Positions 17,819-27,550 of a stretch of 64,000 nt of DNA are shown here, piece by piece. The notes under the pieces were generated by a model. That model was not told the DNA's origin. It worked only from the letters and a program-made list of their open reading frames with translations, and ran no database searches. This DNA is from Flavobacteriales bacterium UBA5081. Its GTDB lineage: Bacteria; Bacteroidota; Bacteroidia; Flavobacteriales_E; Vicingaceae. The position numbers and the translations under genes are program-made. Each line of letters starts with the position of its first letter. Within the stretch, counting starts at the first letter, position 1. The stretch covers positions 1-64,000 of the forward strand of contig DIAJ01000034.1 in assembly GCA_002415785.1 (NCBI GenBank), written 5' to 3'.

Positions 17819-19270
17819 TTGAAAGATTATCGTTCCCTCCAAGCAGTACAAGCGGATTTGTTTTCCGGAGAAATTAGCTGTGTTCAATTGACGAATGAAT
17901 ATTTAAAACGCATTCGCGAGCATGAACAGCTGAATATTTTTTTAGAAACTTTTGAAGAGTCGGCTTTAAAGAAAGCCAAAGAAGTGGATGAAAAAATTGC
18001 TAATAAGCAAGCAGGAAAGCTGGCGGGAATGGTTATTTCCATTAAAGATAACATTTGCTACAAAGGGCATAAAGTTTCTGCTTCTTCTAAAATTTTAGAA
18101 GGGTTTGAATCACTTTACAGTGCCACAGTAGTTGAGCGTTTATTGGCGGAAGATGCCATTATCATCGGTCGTACGAATTGCGATGAGTTTGCCATGGGAA
18201 GCTCTAATGAAAATTCTGCTTATGGCGCTGTAAAACATCCCAACATAGAAAACAAAGTTCCCGGAGGTTCCAGTGGAGGAGCAGCTGCATCAGTTGCCGC
18301 GGGAATGTGTTTGGCTTCGCTCGGTTCTGATACCGGAGGATCTATTCGCCAACCGGCTTCTTTTTGCGGAAACATTGGTCTAAAACCCACTTATGGTAGA
18401 ATTTCTCGCCATGGATTAATTGCTTACGCTTCTTCTTTTGACCAAATTGGCCCTTTTACCAATTGCATAGAAGATAGCGCCATACTTTTAGAAGTGATGG
18501 CAGGAAAAGATGAATACGACAGTACGCTAAGTGCTCGAGAAGTGCCAGCATATAGTCAAAAAGTTAAAGAATCAACTTCCGATAAAAAGAGAATTGCCTA
18601 TTTAGATTGCTATGTTGAGCATGAAGGCTTAAATGAAGAAGTAAAGAACAGAACGGTAGAAATTATTAAAAGCTTGGAGGCGGAAGGACATACTGTTGAG
18701 AAAATATCTTTTGATTTATTGGATCAATTAGTTCCTGCATATTATGTATTAACAACTGCTGAAGCCTCTTCTAATTTAGCGCGTTACGATGGAGTTCATT
18801 TTGGCTATCGCAGTCCGAATGCTACGGATTTACTATCGACTTACGTAAAATCCAGAAGCGAAGGCTTTGGGCCTGAAGTTAAAAGGCGAATTATGCTGGG
18901 GACTTACGTTTTGAGCGCAGGTTATTATGATGCGTATTATTCTAAAGCTCAGAAAGTAAGAAGAATAGTAAAAGAGCAAACAAGAAAAGTCTTGGCTGAC
19001 TATGACTTTATCATTTCACCAACCACGCCTCACCCGGCATTTGATTTGAACTCACAAGTTGATGATCCGATTAAAATGTATTTGGAAGATATTTTTACCG
19101 TTCAAGCAAACATTGCAGGATTGCCTGCAATTTCATTGCCTCTAGGTGAAACCAAAGAAAAACACCCTTTTGGAATTCAATTAATGGCAGATGTTTTTCA
19201 AGAAGAAAAATTGCTGTCTTTTTCCAAACAATTAATGAACAAATATTCGTTGAAAAAAGGAGAAGCTTAG
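17819..19270 (+). CDS. gatA: Asp-tRNA(Asn)/Glu-tRNA(Gln) amidotransferase subunit A
   Basis: 483 residues. Amidase-signature catalytic elements are all visible: Lys in VISIKDNI (about 75), cis-Ser in GGSSGGAAA (about 150) and nucleophile Ser in SDTGGSIRQP (about 175). GatA releases ammonia from glutamine for the GatB-catalysed transamidation of mischarged tRNA. The start is a TTG at 17819; no ATG or GTG is found upstream in frame, and the N-terminus aligns with the usual GatA start. It follows tatA by 13 bases and is closed by a hairpin with a T run. Confidence 0.95.
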   Translation: MKDYRSLQAVQADLFSGEISCVQLTNEYLKRIREHEQLNIFLETFEESALKKAKEVDEKIANKQAGKLAGMVISIKDNICYKGHKVSASSKILEGFESLYSATVVERLLAEDAIIIGRTNCDEFAMGSSNENSAYGAVKHPNIENKVPGGSSGGAAASVAAGMCLASLGSDTGGSIRQPASFCGNIGLKPTYGRISRHGLIAYASSFDQIGPFTNCIEDSAILLEVMAGKDEYDSTLSAREVPAYSQKVKESTSDKKRIAYLDCYVEHEGLNEEVKNRTVEIIKSLEAEGHTVEKISFDLLDQLVPAYYVLTTAEASSNLARYDGVHFGYRSPNATDLLSTYVKSRSEGFGPEVKRRIMLGTYVLSAGYYDAYYSKAQKVRRIVKEQTRKVLADYDFIISPTTPHPAFDLNSQVDDPIKMYLEDIFTVQANIAGLPAISLPLGETKEKHPFGIQLMADVFQEEKLLSFSKQLMNKYSLKKGEA

Positions 19271-19291
19271 TTATGCTTCTTTTCTTTTTTT
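19261..19291 (+). terminator. Terminator of gatA
   Basis: Stem AGAAGC / GCTTCT around the stop codon followed by TTTCTTTTTTT. Six base pairs only, but with a good T run. Confidence 0.65.
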
Positions 19292-19357
19292 AAAGAATTT
19301 CGTTGGTAAGCAACACTTTTGTTTACATTTCGTTGTATTATCTAAAAATTAGAATAG

Positions 19358-20878
19358 ATGAATTTTAAATCACTTTATATATTAGTTGCTTTAGCATTGA
19401 GTTCAAGCATTTCATTTGCCTCTGAAACAAAGAGCACAGATACGACAAAGCAATATGAAATTGCGGCGGATGACCAAGTGCTCAGCATGATTGATAGCGC
19501 TATGGCAAATAGTTTTTTCAATCATTATCGAATTGATGCTTTGGATAGTACGTTTATACTAGCTAATCAAATTCCGGCGGATAGCATACTTCCTCTTTAC
19601 GATTCAATTTTAGAAGTAAGGTTGAATAAAATGAATGCGGCTACTCCAATAGAAATGGAATACAATCAATATGTTAAAGCATTTATCAATTTGTATGTCA
19701 ATAAAAAACGCGATTTAAGTTCTATTGTTTTAGGCATTGCTCCGCGCTATTTTCCCATGTTTGAGGAAGTTTTAGATCGTTACAACATGCCTTTAGAGTT
19801 AAAGTATTTGGCAATTGTTGAATCGGCTTTGAATCCGTCAGCACAGTCGTGGGTGGGAGCGAAAGGTTTGTGGCAGTTTATGTACAGAACCGGAAAAATG
19901 TACGATTTGCAAGTTACTTCATTCTATGATGAAAGAATGGATCCCTATAAATCGACTGTAGCTGCTTGCAATTATATGATGGACTTGTATAAAATGTACG
20001 ATGATTGGAATTTGGTTTTAGCAGCTTACAACAGCGGTCCAGGTAATGTAAACAAAGCAATTAGACGTTCCGGTGGATATAAAGATTATTGGAAAATTCG
20101 TCCGTTTTTACCCAGAGAAACAAGAGGCTATGTGCCGGCCTTTATTGCTGTTAATTATATGATGAATTATGCAGAAGAGCATCATATTTACCCTAAAATG
20201 GCACCTTTAACCAATACTTTAGTGGATACTGTTCACATAAAAAGAAGTATGAGTTTTACTCAAATCTCTAATTACATTGATATTTCAGAAGAACTTTTAG
20301 CTGAGCTCAATCCTATGTATAAATTAAAGTTTATACCTGAGTCTATTGAAGATAAAACGCTGTGTTTGCCCATTGATAAAATTGGGTTGTATTTGGTGAA
20401 TGAAAAAGCCATTTATGCCGATATGAGAAGAATTGAAATAGCAGATAGTATAGCGGGAAAAGAAAAGGAAAATCAAGTACCTGAAATGTTTGTTCACTAT
20501 GTTAGAAGTGGTGAGTTTTTAGGTTATATAGCCAATAAATATCGTTGTTCAGTGAGGGATTTAATGGCGTGGAATAATCTTCGTTCAAGTCGTTTAGATG
20601 TTGGCGATCGACTGGTAATTTACTCTAAGAGTGCCGCTCAACCTGCGAATGTAGCTTCTAAAACTATCGAAGAAAAGAAAGAAGAACCCAAAGCTGAAAA
20701 AACGCCAATAGCAGAGGGTAAGTATCAAATTCATGTTGTTCGTTCCGGAGATACTTTGTGGGATATTGCAAAGCAATACAATAACACCAGTGTAAATGAG
20801 TTAAAGAAACTGAACAGTAATTTAGATTTTCGCAGACTTAAACCTGGAATGCAGGTAAAAGTTAAAGAAATAGGATGA
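19358..20878 (+). CDS. Lytic transglycosylase with two LysM domains (MltD-like)
   Basis: 506 residues. Signal peptide (cleavage near SFASE, about 22). The transglycosylase SLT domain (about 140-280) has the catalytic Glu in AIVESALNP, GAKGLWQFM and AAYNSGPGNVNKAI. Two LysM repeats follow: HYVRSGEFLGYIANKYRCSV (about 378-425) and HVVRSGDTLWDIAKQYNNTS (about 457-504). It cleaves the glycan strand of peptidoglycan in the periplasm and holds on to it via LysM. The 3' end overlaps the DUF4837 gene by 4 bases. Confidence 0.94.
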   Translation: MNFKSLYILVALALSSSISFASETKSTDTTKQYEIAADDQVLSMIDSAMANSFFNHYRIDALDSTFILANQIPADSILPLYDSILEVRLNKMNAATPIEMEYNQYVKAFINLYVNKKRDLSSIVLGIAPRYFPMFEEVLDRYNMPLELKYLAIVESALNPSAQSWVGAKGLWQFMYRTGKMYDLQVTSFYDERMDPYKSTVAACNYMMDLYKMYDDWNLVLAAYNSGPGNVNKAIRRSGGYKDYWKIRPFLPRETRGYVPAFIAVNYMMNYAEEHHIYPKMAPLTNTLVDTVHIKRSMSFTQISNYIDISEELLAELNPMYKLKFIPESIEDKTLCLPIDKIGLYLVNEKAIYADMRRIEIADSIAGKEKENQVPEMFVHYVRSGEFLGYIANKYRCSVRDLMAWNNLRSSRLDVGDRLVIYSKSAAQPANVASKTIEEKKEEPKAEKTPIAEGKYQIHVVRSGDTLWDIAKQYNNTSVNELKKLNSNLDFRRLKPGMQVKVKEIG

Positions 20879-21906
20879 TTATGATTTTAAAAAGAACTTT
20901 TCCAATTGTTTTTTTAATCGCTTTTTTGAGTGCGTGTGTAAAAGATGGTTCTAAATCATCTGATAAGGTACTTCCAACAAGTTCAGGGAAATATGGAGAA
21001 GTTCTGGTGGTAGTAGATTCTACTTATGAAAATAGAAAAACAGGAGCTGTTTTAGAAACTATTTTTTTCAAAGGGGTGGAAGGTTTACCTCAAAAAGAGC
21101 CAATGTTTAGAATGTCTACGGTTGCGCCCAGAGACTTTAAGTCCATTTTAAAAAGAAGTCGCAATTTAGTCCGCATCACCATTGCTGATCATCGTGAAAG
21201 TCAAATAAAAGTAGAAAGTGATGTTTGGGCAAAGGATCAATTATTAATTCAGTTGTTTGCACCCAATGATGAGGAAGCTGCTCGAATTTTGGAAAAGAAC
21301 AAGCAAAATATTCGAGACTACTTTAATGAAAAAGAAATAGAGCGCTTACAAGCTCAGTTTTCCATTAAACCGAATAAAGATATAGCCAAACAAATTTTAA
21401 AGCGTTTTGACGTTTCTATTGTTATTCCTCCGGCATTTGTAATGATGGATACAAGTGGGAATGGATTGTGGTTGCAAAAGCAAAAGCAAGTAGGCGAGCA
21501 TGAAATATTACAAGGAATTATGATTTATGAAGTTCCTTATACTTCTGATTCTACTTTCTCCTCTAATGAAATGATTTTGAGTAGAGATTATTTCACCAAA
21601 AGTCACATACAAGGAGTGAGAGACAGTTCTTACATGACAGTTTACAGAGACTATAAATTGATGCCAAAAGAGATAAACTTAAATGGGAAGTATGCTGTAG
21701 AATATAGAGGGCTTTGGAACATGAAAAACGACTTTATGGGCGGTCCTTTCGTGCACTATACAATAGTGGATGAAAAAAGAAATAGAGTTCTTCACATAGA
21801 TGGATTTGTATATGCTCCTAAGTTTAACAAAAGAGAATACGTTAGAGAACTAGATGCTATTTTACAGACTTTTGAAATTATTCCAGCTCAAAAAGCACAA
21901 AATTAG
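20875..21906 (+). CDS. DUF4837 family lipoprotein
   Basis: 343 residues with lipobox FLSAC (Cys about 21). The rest matches the DUF4837 pattern of Bacteroidota: G-K-Y-G-E-V-L-V-V-V after the linker, W-A-K-D-Q-L-L-I-Q near 115 and G-P-F-V-H-Y near 285. Family function is unknown. It overlaps the transglycosylase gene by 4 bases, so the two are probably coexpressed, which hints at an envelope role. The convergent MFS gene shares the last four bases. Confidence 0.87.
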   Translation: MIMILKRTFPIVFLIAFLSACVKDGSKSSDKVLPTSSGKYGEVLVVVDSTYENRKTGAVLETIFFKGVEGLPQKEPMFRMSTVAPRDFKSILKRSRNLVRITIADHRESQIKVESDVWAKDQLLIQLFAPNDEEAARILEKNKQNIRDYFNEKEIERLQAQFSIKPNKDIAKQILKRFDVSIVIPPAFVMMDTSGNGLWLQKQKQVGEHEILQGIMIYEVPYTSDSTFSSNEMILSRDYFTKSHIQGVRDSSYMTVYRDYKLMPKEINLNGKYAVEYRGLWNMKNDFMGGPFVHYTIVDEKRNRVLHIDGFVYAPKFNKREYVRELDAILQTFEIIPAQKAQN

Positions 21907-23108
21907 TTTTCAAAATCGTTTTGGTCAACGACCTTGATTCTACTTCCTACATAAATAGATATCATACCCATTATGATGGCAAAGTAGCCTACTAATTCGT
22001 AGTTCTGCAGCAGTCCATTTGCATCCTCGGTAATTATTAATCCGGCTATATATGCTGCAAAGCCATTCGTCATTTGCCTACTAGCAGAGTTAAAGCTCAT
22101 AAAACTTCCTCTGTTTTTTGGTTTAACCGATGAAGTAACCATGGTTGTTGATGGAATCATTCGTCCAGCTCCAAAAATGAAAAATAGAGTGGTAACTAGG
22201 AGTACTAAAGCAATTGGAGTTTCTCCCATTTGTGTGATAAAAAAAACGGGAATTGAAGCCATTAATACTGTTATGGCAAATATTTTTTGCCGACCATAGC
22301 GATCGGCAAACTTACCTATCAAAGGCGAGGTAAAAATTGTTAATGCTCCGCCAATTAGATAGATGTAGCTCAGTTGTTCTTCTGTAAATCCTACATTAGC
22401 TACCATATATGGACTGATAAATGGCACTATACTAAAGTGACTTAACATGATAATCACTCCAAAACCTAAAGCCAGTAATTGATTTTTGTTCTTAAAAACT
22501 TTAGAAATAATTTCAATTGGGTTTTCGCGATCTTCTTTAGAATCAATATGAGCGTTAATTTTAGGTATGTAAAAGTAAATGGGAACTAGGGCAGTTAAAG
22601 CCAAACCTCCTAATACAAAAAATGGAAAATGCCAATCAGATAAAGTGGCTAAATACAAACCTATTGGAACACCAATCACAGAAGCTAATGAAAACGAAGC
22701 CATGATTATTCCCATGGCTGAAGCCCTTCTTTCATTTGGAATTACATCACCTACAATGGCTAATATTAAAGCACCTAAAATACCACCAAAAGCACCTGTG
22801 AATGCTCTAGTAAATAGTAGCATACCGTAATTTGTTGAAAAGCCACAAGCTAGCGTTCCTAAAGCGAAGCCTAAAGCAATTATTAATAACGATTGTTTTC
22901 GGTCAAATCGATCAATAAAAAAAGCGCCGATAAATCCGAATATACCTGCACTAAAAGTATATGCAGAAACTAAAAGTGCAAATTGTGAAGGTTTGATTGA
23001 AAAAGCATCCATTAGTTGCGGACCTAATGGCATTAGAATCATAAAGTCAGTAATGTGAGAAAACTGTATGACTGCCAGAGTGTATAATAATGCTTTTTCT
23101 TTTTTCAT
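21903..23108 (-). CDS. MFS transporter
   Basis: 401 residues with about 12 hydrophobic helices. The loop after helix 2 has F-I-D-R-F-D-R-K-Q-S, a version of the MFS motif A (GxxxDRxGRR), and the second half repeats it as GKFADRYGRQKI. The family layout resembles drug/sugar efflux antiporters (YdhP/AraJ type). Substrate unknown. It converges on the DUF4837 gene with a 4-base overlap, and recO lies 8 bases upstream on the same strand, so it may belong to the recO-porZ transcript. Confidence 0.9.
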   Translation of the reverse strand: MKKEKALLYTLAVIQFSHITDFMILMPLGPQLMDAFSIKPSQFALLVSAYTFSAGIFGFIGAFFIDRFDRKQSLLIIALGFALGTLACGFSTNYGMLLFTRAFTGAFGGILGALILAIVGDVIPNERRASAMGIIMASFSLASVIGVPIGLYLATLSDWHFPFFVLGGLALTALVPIYFYIPKINAHIDSKEDRENPIEIISKVFKNKNQLLALGFGVIIMLSHFSIVPFISPYMVANVGFTEEQLSYIYLIGGALTIFTSPLIGKFADRYGRQKIFAITVLMASIPVFFITQMGETPIALVLLVTTLFFIFGAGRMIPSTTMVTSSVKPKNRGSFMSFNSASRQMTNGFAAYIAGLIITEDANGLLQNYELVGYFAIIMGMISIYVGSRIKVVDQNDFEN

Positions 23109-23116
23109 TTGTTATT

Positions 23117-23815
23117 TTAAGAGAATACGACTTCCATCACTTCTCTGCTTTTAATATGATCTAATCCTCCTAAGTGCAGATTGTAAAAAGCAATTAGAAT
23201 ATCAAGAATTTGACTAACCTTAATTTTATTTACTTTTTCACCATTGCAAAAGTAGTTTTTTAATAGTCCAAGCTTTAAACCGTCTATGTAATCTCCATGC
23301 TGTGGAAGTTGATTCGTTAAAGAAGCATCTCTAAGATCAAAGTATTGACCTTCTTCGCAAAAGTTTGGTTTAATTCCTAAATATGCGCTTATTTCATATA
23401 AGAAGTTGATATGAAAATACTTTAGACCACTCTTTGTTTGATTTAATTCATCAATTTTAGTTTTAAGAAATGAATAAAGGTCTAGGTTTATTTCCTCTTC
23501 AGCTATTAATTTATTAAGTACTTCAGCCAAGAAAAATTTAATTGCTGAAATGCCAACATGATTTCCGATTTCAATATTCTTATTATGATAGCTAACTTCT
23601 TTTAAGCGATGGAGGTTTTGCTTTTCTTTATAGTAAATGATGATACTTATAACATTTAATGCACTAAAATAACTCTTAGTTTTCTTTCCTTTTTTTCCTC
23701 CAGAAGCGGCTATTAAGCTTAGGATTCCATAATCTTGAGTGTAAACTTTTACGATATGTGATGAGTCGCCATATTTTATTGTTTTAAGGACAATGGCTTC
23801 TGTTTGAGTAATCAT
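23117..23815 (-). CDS. recO: DNA repair protein RecO
   Basis: 232 residues. The N-terminal OB fold has the RecO pattern A-I-V-L-K-T-I-K-Y-G-D-S-S-H-I-V-K-V-Y-T followed by a basic GGKKGKKTK patch for DNA binding. RecO anneals strands and loads RecA in gap repair with RecF and RecR. The helical C-terminus keeps only a partial zinc site (Cys in FCEEGQYFD), as is common in the phylum. It directly abuts the PorZ-like gene (stop and start adjacent), an arrangement I know from other Bacteroidota. Confidence 0.9.
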   Translation of the reverse strand: MITQTEAIVLKTIKYGDSSHIVKVYTQDYGILSLIAASGGKKGKKTKSYFSALNVISIIIYYKEKQNLHRLKEVSYHNKNIEIGNHVGISAIKFFLAEVLNKLIAEEEINLDLYSFLKTKIDELNQTKSGLKYFHINFLYEISAYLGIKPNFCEEGQYFDLRDASLTNQLPQHGDYIDGLKLGLLKNYFCNGEKVNKIKVSQILDILIAFYNLHLGGLDHIKSREVMEVVFS

Positions 23816-26140
23816 TTATTTCAAAAATAACACTTTGCCTATTTGAGTACTTAAGTTGCCAAATTCATCTTCAGCACTATTAAATATAAGGTATACACCG
23901 CTGCTAACTTTTTCATTGTTAAAATTTGTCCCATTCCAAATGGCTTGACCTCCCTCAGTGATAACTTCATTCACTAATGTGCCATTTATATCTGTAATCT
24001 TAACAGTTGTATTATCCATTAAACCCTTTATAGCAATTGGCCCGTTGTAGTTAGACTGAACCGGGTTTGGGTAAATTACTACATCGCTAAAGTCATCCGA
24101 GCCTGCAATTACTTCACTTTTGTATGAGACAATTCCAATAGAAGTGCCAAAGTATACTTCTCCCGTAACTTCATCAAAAGCAATTGTTTTTATATTGTTA
24201 GAAATTAAAGGACTATTCTCCTCAGTAAAGTGTAGAATTTCTTCTTTGGCATCTTCAGATAATAAATATACACCATTTCCTTCTGTAGCAATCCATTTTC
24301 TATTAGCTCCATCAATTTCAATATCATTAATTGCAGCTCCTTCAAGTACTACTTCATTGTTATTTCCATCATTTACAATTACTTCTTCAAAGTCCTTGTT
24401 ATCTGCCTCAAAAATATTATCAGGATTGTAATTTACAACTAAGCCAGATGAAGTACCTACCCAAAGCTGTCCACTTAAGTCTATTTCCATTGTAATTCCA
24501 CGACTACCAGGTAGGTTGCCACTTCCTTCTTCCTGTGTTAAAAAGCCATATTTGTCATCATTTTTATTTTGGAGAGTATTATTATCATCGAAAACTAAAA
24601 TATTATTAGATAATGGCATTGCCACCCATTTTATACCGGAAGGTGAAATAACTAACTCAGTGAGTCGGTCTTCATTTTCTACGCTTCTTTCAACTGGATC
24701 TGTCAATTCGTAACTAATCCAACTTCCATCGGCAGTTCTTACAAACAGTGCTGATGGTACGTGGGTATTTACACCCCATAAGTTCCCTTGTTCGTCATAT
24801 TCTACATCACTAACACCTGTCCATCCGTTAATTGAAGCTCTCTCTTTAATAACTGAGTTGCTTTTATCCCATTTAGTGAAAGTATTGCCATCTGTCATTT
24901 CAAATAATCCATAACTCCAAGTACAGACAAAAACATGCTTAGGGTTATCAGGTTTAGTTTCTACAGAAATTGGATCATAAACATTTTGTAATGTCGGAGT
25001 GTTGAAATTATTGTAGTTAACCCACTTACCGTTTTCATATAAATTTAAATTAATGTACTTAAAAGAATTATTTATTCCAAAGTCATAACCTCCTCCTATT
25101 GTCCATATTACACCATTTGTTGCAGTTATTTTAAAAACTTCATTATTTGCAGGACCTATTGGTTTTATATTCTTGCTATTAGCCCCATTGTTTAGGTATT
25201 CTATAAGGGGTGTAAATGTGTTTAGAATGTAGGTCTTATTATCTGATTTTGTTATTCCAATTAATCCATTACCGTATATGCCGTAATTCACAACACTATT
25301 AAGGTTTGAGTCTAGTATTCTCAATGAGTTGTTCTCATTTACTATTAGAAGTTCATTGTTTACAACTCTAAATATTTTATTCTTATTCCCAGATATAGAG
25401 TTAATTGTTTCAGTAGTTAAATCTTCTTTTAGTTCATAAAAAATATCATTGTTGTTAGCATCTTTTATATTGAATATAATTTTATTGTTTATTTCGATAA
25501 AGTTTTCTATACTGGAGCCAGAGTGTGAGTTTAATTTTGACCAATTGTTAAAGTCCAGTAAATTGGTACTTTGATCTCCATAAAAGATTCCTTCATTAGT
25601 TGCAGCAATAATATAGTTATTTAGTATAGCTGTAGCGTTAATTACTTTATTTGTTGTACTTCCTCCCAAGCTATAACTAGAGCTTATTTCGTTTTTTCTA
25701 GTATCAACTACAACTATTCCAAACGAAAATGACAAATATGCCATCTCATTTTTAAAGTAGATACTGTTTAATGTTTTATTACTTATTGTTGTACTGTTTT
25801 TAATATATGGGAGTGTGTATACATCGTTGTTCCTATATAAATCGATGTTCCCACTATTATATATTATTATTAAAACTTTAGTTGCTTTGTTATATCCTAC
25901 TTTTTGAATACTAACTTCCGAAAGTCCATTAATTTTATTTTTCCTTAGAATTGAAAAATCTTCGGTGTTATAAATAAATAATCCTGAATTTGTTCCACAA
26001 AATATATTTTTACCATCAGTATCTATCGATGTTCCTCTTGAATATGACAAATGATCAGTCCAACTACCAATAGCTTTGTTTTGTGAAAAACCAAAAATTG
26101 TTAATAGTTGAATTATTGAGAGTAGTAATAGCTTCTTCAT
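23816..26140 (-). CDS. porZ: PorZ-like beta-propeller T9SS protein
   Basis: 774 residues, close to the known PorZ length. Signal peptide (cleavage near GFSQ, about 19); then G-S-W-T-D-H-L-S-Y, typical of the PorZ N-terminal propeller; further propeller blades with GTSSGLVV and GNGVYLL motifs; and a C-terminal sorting-type domain that begins VVIYPNPVQ (about 690) and ends KVLFLK. PorZ belongs to the attachment complex of the type IX secretion system on the cell surface, where it binds A-LPS. It sits directly upstream of recO on the same strand. Confidence 0.87.
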   Translation of the reverse strand: MKKLLLLSIIQLLTIFGFSQNKAIGSWTDHLSYSRGTSIDTDGKNIFCGTNSGLFIYNTEDFSILRKNKINGLSEVSIQKVGYNKATKVLIIIYNSGNIDLYRNNDVYTLPYIKNSTTISNKTLNSIYFKNEMAYLSFSFGIVVVDTRKNEISSSYSLGGSTTNKVINATAILNNYIIAATNEGIFYGDQSTNLLDFNNWSKLNSHSGSSIENFIEINNKIIFNIKDANNNDIFYELKEDLTTETINSISGNKNKIFRVVNNELLIVNENNSLRILDSNLNSVVNYGIYGNGLIGITKSDNKTYILNTFTPLIEYLNNGANSKNIKPIGPANNEVFKITATNGVIWTIGGGYDFGINNSFKYINLNLYENGKWVNYNNFNTPTLQNVYDPISVETKPDNPKHVFVCTWSYGLFEMTDGNTFTKWDKSNSVIKERASINGWTGVSDVEYDEQGNLWGVNTHVPSALFVRTADGSWISYELTDPVERSVENEDRLTELVISPSGIKWVAMPLSNNILVFDDNNTLQNKNDDKYGFLTQEEGSGNLPGSRGITMEIDLSGQLWVGTSSGLVVNYNPDNIFEADNKDFEEVIVNDGNNNEVVLEGAAINDIEIDGANRKWIATEGNGVYLLSEDAKEEILHFTEENSPLISNNIKTIAFDEVTGEVYFGTSIGIVSYKSEVIAGSDDFSDVVIYPNPVQSNYNGPIAIKGLMDNTTVKITDINGTLVNEVITEGGQAIWNGTNFNNEKVSSGVYLIFNSAEDEFGNLSTQIGKVLFLK

Positions 26141-26199
26141 GCTGTTTATTTAGATAACATAACAAAATTACTTCTGTTTTTATTGCCTAAAATTAGGAG

Positions 26200-26207
26200 T
26201 ATATTTG
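26200..26207 (+). promoter_or_regulatory. -7 box of tRNA-Arg
   Basis: TATATTTG fits TAnnTTTG and ends 9 bases before the first base of the tRNA, an expected distance for a transcript that begins close to the mature 5' end. Confidence 0.7.
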
Positions 26208-26216
26208 CAAAAAATT

Positions 26217-26290
26217 GGCTCCGTAGTTCAACTGGATAGAATATCAGATTTCGGCTCTGAGGGTTGAGGGTTCGAATCCTTCCGGAGTCA
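26217..26290 (+). tRNA. tRNA-Arg (anticodon TCG)
   Basis: Folds as a cloverleaf of 74 bases. The acceptor arms are GGCTCCG and CGGAGTC with discriminator A. The anticodon stem TCAGA / TCTGA encloses loop TTTCGGC, giving anticodon TCG, which reads CGA. The T arm has the canonical GGTTCGAATCC. CCA is not encoded. A terminator follows 9 bases downstream, and the 3' end is copied at 26404-26420. Confidence 0.95.
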
Positions 26291-26299
26291 CTTAGATAA

Positions 26300-26321
26300 G
26301 ATCGCACTAGCGGTCTTTTTT
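26300..26321 (+). terminator. Terminator of tRNA-Arg
   Basis: Stem GATCGC / GCGGTC with ACTA loop followed by six T. Confidence 0.85.
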
Positions 26322-26403
26322 ATTAGGAAGGATGAGAAGCCAAAGTGTTCGAAACGAGGAACGAGTTCACGAGAGGCAAATCGCATGACAGTGTGTATGA
26401 GTC

Positions 26404-26475
26404 ATCCTTCCGGAGTCACTTAGGTAACATCACATTAGCGGTCTTTTTTTTTATTAGGAAGGTTGAAAAGCCTAA
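26404..26475 (+). repeat. Duplicated tRNA-Arg 3' end and terminator
   Basis: The segment from TCCTTCCGGAGTCACTTAG through the T run and the following ATTAGGAAGG-T/A-TGA-A/G-AAGCC repeats 26279-26348 with few changes, about 125 bases downstream. The last 12 bases of the tRNA (TCCTTCCGGAGT) are intact. A duplicated tRNA 3' end is what an integrative element leaves as its att copy. The 56 bases between the two copies hold no gene. Confidence 0.85.
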
Positions 26476-26645
26476 AGATTCATTTCATTTTTAAAACTGC
26501 TTATTCTTTTTTATTAAGCAGTTGAATATGAGTTAATAATCAACATGCTTCTTAGCTAATTTCTAATATTATATCTATGGTTGTATGTACTGATTTGTTG
26601 TTTGTGTGTAATATTTGCTTATAGTGCTTTAAAACGCCTCATAGT

Positions 26646-27466
26646 TTAGTTTTTCCTTAAGATATAAATTTGTGAGGAGTATTTTGCTTCTTTTGATTTT
26701 TTTGCAATTCGATTTGACTTTAATTCAGTAAGGAACGCTGATGTTAAGTTTCCTTTATCATTCTTATATTTTTCGCCAAGCAGACTAACGTATAAGCTGT
26801 CGAATTTCATTGTAGTGTTTTTTCCAGTTTAAGTTCATTTGGCTCAAATAGAGTTTTAATATCATTTTCTGTAAAGTGATATAAATGTCTTGGTACATGA
26901 TAAGTTGCCTAATGCTTTTTATAATGACTTAAATCGTACGAGTTGTGATTTGGAACTGCAATTATTAACACTCCATTTTTCTTTAATACTCTTTTTATTT
27001 CTTTTACTCTTTCATCTAGATTATATTCATGTTCTAAACATGCCACATACTTATTAGATCAAACTTTTCTACATCATACTCCTTTAGTTTTCCTCAGTAT
27101 GTATGTTTAGATTATAGTTTTTTATAGCAAATTGCCTTGCATTCTATGAAGGCTCTATTCCTTCTACTTCAAAATCTTCATCTTTACAAACTTTTAAAAA
27201 CTCCCTTGTTCCGCTTCCAATGTCTAGTGTTTTTTACCACTTGTCAGACTTTGTAGCAACCTTAGTTTTATATTACGAACACTTTGGTAAAGGGTGTTTA
27301 CTATTTCTTTTGATGTACTTGAATGAGAAATATAATCTCCCGACTCGTGATGTTTGCCAATTTCATCTTCTAATGGTATTGGGTTAGTAAAATGAAAATT
27401 ACATTTTTTAAAGCTTACAATTGTAAATTTATCTTTGCTTACTGTGTAATCTTTACACTCCATCAC
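26646..27466 (-). pseudogene. Decayed class I SAM methyltransferase
   Basis: The first 80 codons (27466-27224, start MMECKDYTVSKD) are open, then reading resumes in shifted frames. Recognisable pieces in order are K-T-L-D-I-G-S-G-T-R-E-F (SAM motif I), E-V-E-G-I-E-P-S, K-F-D-L-I-S-M-W-H-V, V-K-E-I-K-R-V-L-K-K-N-G-V-L-I-I-A-V-P-N and Y-H-V-P-R-H-L-Y-H-F. The end is S-Q-I-Y-I-L-R-K-N and TAA at 26646. At least five lesions are visible: an A-run indel after codon 78, TAG after G-I-E-P-S, a shift after T-E-E-N, a shift in the W-H-V-L-E-H motif, and TAG replacing Trp before Y-H-V-P. A methyltransferase of this kind often neighbours mnmG in Flavobacteriia, so this is a lost resident gene. Confidence 0.85.
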
Positions 27467-27528
27467 TTTTTCAAACGATGTGGTATTTCATATCGGACAA
27501 CTATCGTATTCCTTCATTAATTCAAAAT

Positions 27529-27544
27529 TGTTTCACGTGGAACA
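27529..27544. promoter_or_regulatory. parS-type site 1
   Basis: TGTTTCACGTGGAACA; its complement TGTTCCACGTGAAACA fits the ParB-binding consensus TGTTNCACGTGAAACA at every defined base. It lies 7 bases past the mnmG stop codon. Confidence 0.85.
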
Positions 27545-27550
27545 TTGTGT

